In this document: positions 60,192-64,000 of the stretch, in pieces
Position numbering within the stretch: position 1 is the first letter of the stretch
Layout of the letters: each line of letters opens with the position of its first letter
Origin: Alteraurantiacibacter aquimixticola
GTDB taxonomy: Bacteria; Pseudomonadota; Alphaproteobacteria; Sphingomonadales; Sphingomonadaceae
DNA length: 64,000 bases
Direction: 5' to 3'
NCBI RefSeq assembly: GCF_004965515.1
Contig: NZ_SSHH01000003.1
Span: forward strand, 499,001-563,000
Made by a program: the position numbers and the translations under genes
Notes under the pieces: model-generated
What the model was told of the DNA's origin: nothing
The model's input: only the letters and a program-made list of their open reading frames with translations
Databases searched by the model: none

Positions 60192-62630
60192 ATGCGGGGT
60201 ACGAATATCATGAGAAATAGCGCCAAACTGAAGCTGCGCCTGCTGTCGGCGACAATCATCTCGAGCACCATGCTCGCCATGCCGGCGATGGCCCAGAGCG
60301 AAGAGAGCGAGGAGGGCGCGAGCGGCAACACCATTCTCGTCACCGCCACGCGCCGCGCGACGACGATCATGGATACGCCGATCAACATCACCGCCGTCAG
60401 CGCCGAGGAGCTCCAGCGCCAGCGGATCGACGACATTCGCGACATTGCCGATTTCACACCGGGCGTGACCATTTCCGACACGGGTGGTGGCACCACGGGC
60501 GATATCGTGCTGCGCGGCCTTAACGCCACCGACGTCGACGATTTCGGCTCCAACTTCGATGACGCGCTGGGCATCTATCTCGGCGAGGTTCCGCTCTATT
60601 ACGACTTCAAGCTAATCGACATCGAACGCGTCGAGACGCTGCTTGGCCCGCAAGGCACGCTTTATGGCCTTGGTACGCTGGCCGGTGCGATCCGCTACAT
60701 TCCCAACCGGCCCGATCCGACCGCCATCGAGGGATCGTTCCATGCGCGTGGTTACGCCAAGTCGGAAAGCGATGATTTCGGCTACCAGGTCGATGGTGTG
60801 ATCAACCTGCCGATCGTGCGCGATCACATCGCCTTCCGCAGCGCCACGGGCTATTACTTCGATCCCGGCTATATTGATTACCCGCTGCTTGTGCAGGAGC
60901 CCGGCATATCGAACCCGCAGCCGGACGGGCCTGACAGCATCACCCAGGCCGGCTACGACGCGAACCTTTTCGAGGCAGAGGATCTCAATTTCGAGCGCAC
61001 CTTCACCTCGCGCAACCAGTTGCTGTTCCAGACCGACGACAACCTGCAGCTGCTGCTGACCTATGCGTATCAGCAGACCAAGACCGATGGCGCATCGTCG
61101 AACAGCGCCGGCGTGCTGGGAACGGGCGTCTACGAAAACGCCAGCCGCTTTGAGGAGCCGGTGGATCGCCACGCGCATCTCGCCAGCGCCCAGATCAATG
61201 CGAATATCGCCGACATCGTCGATGTCGTGGCCACTGGTGCCTACACCGAAACCAAGTTTGACGCGCTTGGCGACGTGACCGACCTGCTGCTCGATCTCGA
61301 CTATGGCTACGAGCTGTATCCCGGCTTTGCGGGCTTCTTCCAGTCGGACCAGAAGCGCAAACAGAAGAATGCCGAAATCCGCTTCGTTTCAAGCCATGGG
61401 GGTCCGCTCAGCTGGGTTCTCGGCGGCTTCTACAACGAGAATAAGTTCAACAGCGACTATGCCGAGCGCCTGCCGAACCACCCCTGGGGAGATCCGGCGA
61501 CCAATCCGGAATTCCTGGAATATGTCAGCTATGTCGAATCCGAGGTGAAGGAGAAGGCGGTCTTCGGTGAAGCGACCTTCCAGATCATCCCGCAATGGCA
61601 GGTAACCGCTGGCGCCCGCTATTTCGACTACACCTCGACAATTGCCGGTGCGGCGGCGCTGCCGTTCCTGGGCGATCCGCTCGATCCGCGCGAACTGGAC
61701 GTCAATGGCGGCGATGACGGCCAAGATGGCTGGGTGTGGAAGTTCAACACCTCCTTCGACATCACGCCAGACATCATGATCTACGGCACCTACAGCAAGG
61801 GCTACCGCCTTGGCGGCCCGAACCGTGTCGCGCCGTGTCCGCCCGATATCCCGGTAGACCCGACCGAGTATACAGGAGACCAGATCATCTGCGCCCTGCC
61901 CAACGAAGAACAGTATGGGCCGGATACGACCAAGAACCTTGAACTGGGTATCCGCGCGCAGCTGTTCGACGATATCCTGTCGCTCAACTTCAACGTGTTC
62001 CAGATCAAGTGGGACGGTATCCAGGTCAATTCTGCCACGACCTATGGCGTTACCGGCATTACGGTGAACGGCGGCACTGGCGAGTCCGAGGGCTTCGAGA
62101 CATCCTTCGTGATCAGGCCGGTCCCTCAACTGACGATCCGGGGAACCTATTCCTATCTGGATGCCAAGCTGACGCAGGACGTCCCCGGCCTCATCTCGGT
62201 CAACGACCCTGCGGGAACATATCCCAGCGCTCCGATATCGATCGATGCACTTGATGGCGATCGCCTACCGGGTTCGGCCAAGAATTCGGGTAGCCTCGGG
62301 GTGACCTATGTCACGCCCATGGCGGACGGTGAACTGATCGCCAACTGGACGGCCGTCTATCGCGGCAATGTCGTATCGCGCCTGGGCTATGAACGCGCTT
62401 TCGGCGATCTTATCCCGAGCTTCACGACCCATCGCGCTTCGGTGGCCTATGAGTGGGACAATTACACGATCAGCTTGTGGGCGAACAACATCTTCAACAA
62501 CGATGCGATTGTTTCCGTGACCAATGACCGGTCGCGCACGGGCCTGAATGATGGTGTTGTCCTGCGCTATTACCGCCAGGTTCCGCTCAACCCGCGTACC
62601 GTGGGTGTGGAGGGCCGCGTCTCCTTCTGA
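60192..62630 (+). CDS. TonB-dependent receptor next to guanidine regulon
   Basis: The 812-residue product has a signal peptide (LLSATIISSTMLAMPAMAQ), a TonB box-like NTILVTATRR, and a plug with DTPINITAVSAEELQRQRIDDIRDIADFTPGV and IERVETLLGPQGTLYGLGTLAGAI. A barrel with PNRVAPCPPDIPVDPTEYT-type loops ends in EGRVSF. Start is ATG at 60192 or 60210; ribosome-site support is weak for both. It lies 185 nt after hydroxylase B with no dyad of its own. It may be co-transcribed and import the regulon's substrate through the outer membrane. A terminator follows. Confidence 0.9.
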   Translation: MRGTNIMRNSAKLKLRLLSATIISSTMLAMPAMAQSEESEEGASGNTILVTATRRATTIMDTPINITAVSAEELQRQRIDDIRDIADFTPGVTISDTGGGTTGDIVLRGLNATDVDDFGSNFDDALGIYLGEVPLYYDFKLIDIERVETLLGPQGTLYGLGTLAGAIRYIPNRPDPTAIEGSFHARGYAKSESDDFGYQVDGVINLPIVRDHIAFRSATGYYFDPGYIDYPLLVQEPGISNPQPDGPDSITQAGYDANLFEAEDLNFERTFTSRNQLLFQTDDNLQLLLTYAYQQTKTDGASSNSAGVLGTGVYENASRFEEPVDRHAHLASAQINANIADIVDVVATGAYTETKFDALGDVTDLLLDLDYGYELYPGFAGFFQSDQKRKQKNAEIRFVSSHGGPLSWVLGGFYNENKFNSDYAERLPNHPWGDPATNPEFLEYVSYVESEVKEKAVFGEATFQIIPQWQVTAGARYFDYTSTIAGAAALPFLGDPLDPRELDVNGGDDGQDGWVWKFNTSFDITPDIMIYGTYSKGYRLGGPNRVAPCPPDIPVDPTEYTGDQIICALPNEEQYGPDTTKNLELGIRAQLFDDILSLNFNVFQIKWDGIQVNSATTYGVTGITVNGGTGESEGFETSFVIRPVPQLTIRGTYSYLDAKLTQDVPGLISVNDPAGTYPSAPISIDALDGDRLPGSAKNSGSLGVTYVTPMADGELIANWTAVYRGNVVSRLGYERAFGDLIPSFTTHRASVAYEWDNYTISLWANNIFNNDAIVSVTNDRSRTGLNDGVVLRYYRQVPLNPRTVGVEGRVSF

Positions 62631-62655
62631 CCCGCCGGAGATAGCGAGCAAAGCG

Positions 62656-62693
62656 AAGGGGCGCTGGCCGGAAACGGTCGGCGCCCCTTTTCT
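62656..62693. terminator. Bidirectional terminator
   Basis: AAGGGGCGC and GGCGCCCCTT arms enclose a GAAA-type loop, followed by a T-run (TTTTC) on the plus strand and preceded by A-rich bases on the minus strand. It lies between the convergent receptor and sulfotransferase genes. Confidence 0.75.
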
Positions 62694-62711
62694 CTGCGCT
62701 TGGTAAGCAAC

Positions 62712-64000
62712 TCAGCCGGTCGGAATACCCTGCTCTTCGAACCAGTCGCAGATCGGCGCCAACGTCTTTTCATGCGCGCGCCACCGTCCGACAGCATCGG
62801 CATTGAGCGGACGGCGAACCTGCGCCGCGCTGGGCGTTGCAACTGCCGCCTTGCTCTCATGGAAATTCAGGCAGGCTTCGTCCCAATCCAGCCCGCAATG
62901 ATCGAGCAGCCGCCGGGTCTGGCTTTCCTGGTCCGCGACGAGTTCCTCATAGGAGAGTTGCAGTACGCGGCCGGGGAAAAGCCTGTCCCACAGCGCCATC
63001 AGCCGCGCGAAGCGCGCATAATAGCGCGCCGTATCCATCAGGTCATAGGAATAGGCGTAATAGGCCGACTGGCTGGCGAACAGGTTCTTGTAATTGCTCC
63101 ACACAGTGTCCAGCGGATTGCGGCGCAGGCACACGATCCGGGCATTGGGCAGGGCGCGGGCGATATGGCCGATATAGAGGAAATTGGCCGGAAGCTTGTC
63201 GATGAACCTGCTTCCCTCGCTTGGGCGATGGGGCGCGGCTTGCGCCATATAGGCCTCCCCGATCCGCTGCGGTTCGATATCGCCGCTGGCCTGCACGGTT
63301 TCGGCATCGATGACCTTGCGCGACGGCGTGCCAGCCAGCCGCTTGACCGCCACCGGCATCGCCTGCAGCTCTCCGGCGGAAGCGACGTGGTGGTGCGACG
63401 AGAGGATACGGTCGACCAGCGTAGTGCCGGTGCGCGGCATGCCGGTCACGAAAATCGGCGAGCCATCGGGATTGCCTTCCCCCGCGAACAGCTTTCCGTC
63501 CCGCCCGGCGAACAGCGCCTCGATCGCATCGAAGATCGCCGCATCATCGGCAAAGTCATATTGCAGGGCGCGCTTGTGTTGCGCATTAGCGGTGGAGAGG
63601 TGTTCGAACGCCTCGGCATCGCCCAGATCCTCCAACTCCTTCGCCAGCGCATAGCGGATACGCAACGCATCGTCGGGATCGCTCGCCTCGGTCAGGACCT
63701 GCCTCAGCCGCGGCACGTGATTGGCCGCCGCCGTCTGGCGCGAGAGTATCGCCAGCGCATAATGCGCCCGCGCATTGCCTGGGTCCGTGGAGAGGATGGC
63801 TTCGTAGTTCTCGCGCGCAGCCTCTACCTGACCGGTGAAGCTTGCTGCTGCTGCCAAATTGTAGCGGAAATCGAGATTGTCCGGTTCGATCGCGACCGCG
63901 CTTGTGAAGGGCGCGATCGCGCCTTCATGGTCGCCGATCCGGGTTAGCACACAGCCGATCGTATCGAGCGTGCGCGCATCGCTGGGGTCGAGCACCAGCG
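62712..64000 (-). CDS. TPR-sulfotransferase (partial)
   Basis: The gene enters from the right edge; at least 427 codons are inside, and the first visible codons (DPSDARTLDTIGCVLTRIGDHEGAIAPF) are clearly internal TPR helices. After two or three TPR repeats comes the sulfotransferase domain with the PAPS site GMPRTGTTLVDRILSSH and the 3'-phosphate site region CLRRNPLDTVWSNYKNLF. It ends CDWFEEQGIPTG. It should transfer sulfate from PAPS to a glycan or small molecule. The N-terminus is outside. Confidence 0.9.
   Translation of the reverse strand, partial: LVLDPSDARTLDTIGCVLTRIGDHEGAIAPFTSAVAIEPDNLDFRYNLAAAASFTGQVEAARENYEAILSTDPGNARAHYALAILSRQTAAANHVPRLRQVLTEASDPDDALRIRYALAKELEDLGDAEAFEHLSTANAQHKRALQYDFADDAAIFDAIEALFAGRDGKLFAGEGNPDGSPIFVTGMPRTGTTLVDRILSSHHHVASAGELQAMPVAVKRLAGTPSRKVIDAETVQASGDIEPQRIGEAYMAQAAPHRPSEGSRFIDKLPANFLYIGHIARALPNARIVCLRRNPLDTVWSNYKNLFASQSAYYAYSYDLMDTARYYARFARLMALWDRLFPGRVLQLSYEELVADQESQTRRLLDHCGLDWDEACLNFHESKAAVATPSAAQVRRPLNADAVGRWRAHEKTLAPICDWFEEQGIPTG

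Overview
The window looks like the chromosome of a marine-type sphingomonad alphaproteobacterium, most likely an Erythrobacteraceae member. Reasons: high GC, a tolB-pal start, a single RelA/SpoT homologue, PdeM, two large TonB-dependent receptors, many small overlapping operons of sphingomonad-type conserved proteins, and palindromic intergenic repeats seen in this group. This placement is inferred from gene content; no database search was run.

Layout. 1-20.5 kb is core-like chromosome: the tolB end, pal, a J-domain protein, a MASE1-type histidine kinase, a lipoprotein, an SLC13-type carrier, a VOC protein, infC (apparently started at AUA), pdeM and hemF divergently arranged, an M1 peptidase lipoprotein, a four-gene overlapping operon that pairs a YqcI/YcgG (GntA-like) haem protein with a DUF1989 protein, the (p)ppGpp enzyme, a Tat-type serine hydrolase, two DUF1905 genes, a cyclophilin and a zincin. 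At 20.55 kb there is a tRNA-Ser(GGA).

20.6-41.9 kb is a genomic island. The 3' end of tRNA-Ser plus about 200 nt beyond it is repeated at 41.92-42.14 kb, bounding about 21.3 kb. Near the left end are a recombinase remnant and a truncated, frameshifted aconitase. The cargo is an AraC regulator divergent from a TonB-dependent receptor, then a leftward block: a BTAD-like/alpha-beta hydrolase fusion, a PKHD-type Fe(II)/2OG dioxygenase, a TIGR03032 (DUF4915) protein, a 2606-residue repeat-rich autotransporter, a GT2 glycosyltransferase and a fused ABC exporter. This resembles a system for making and decorating a giant surface protein. Just beyond the right repeat lies the C-terminal piece of a class II lanthipeptide synthetase (LanM) that has lost one zinc ligand.

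42.8-62.7 kb is the most interesting part. A leftward operon encodes an ABC transporter, a NikR-like ribbon-helix-helix regulator, two DUF1989 proteins (carboxyguanidine deiminase type), a urea/guanidine carboxylase and an allophanate hydrolase: the guanidine nitrogen-assimilation route. I found four copies of the same dyad (TATTAC-N14-GTAATA, one mismatch allowed). They lie in front of two tandem metallo-beta-lactamase-fold genes plus a beta-propeller lipoprotein, in front of the regulator gene, and in front of two separate sterol-desaturase-type di-iron hydroxylase genes, one of which is followed by a 2Fe-2S ferredoxin. At three sites the dyad is locked to the same promoter geometry (TATTAC-N2-[-35]-N16-[-10]). 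This suggests one regulon linking oxidative and hydrolytic enzymes to guanidine use, perhaps to uptake and dismantling of a guanidino compound, with a second TonB receptor next to it. The regulator has lost most NikR nickel ligands, so it probably senses something else. The window ends in a truncated TPR-sulfotransferase gene.
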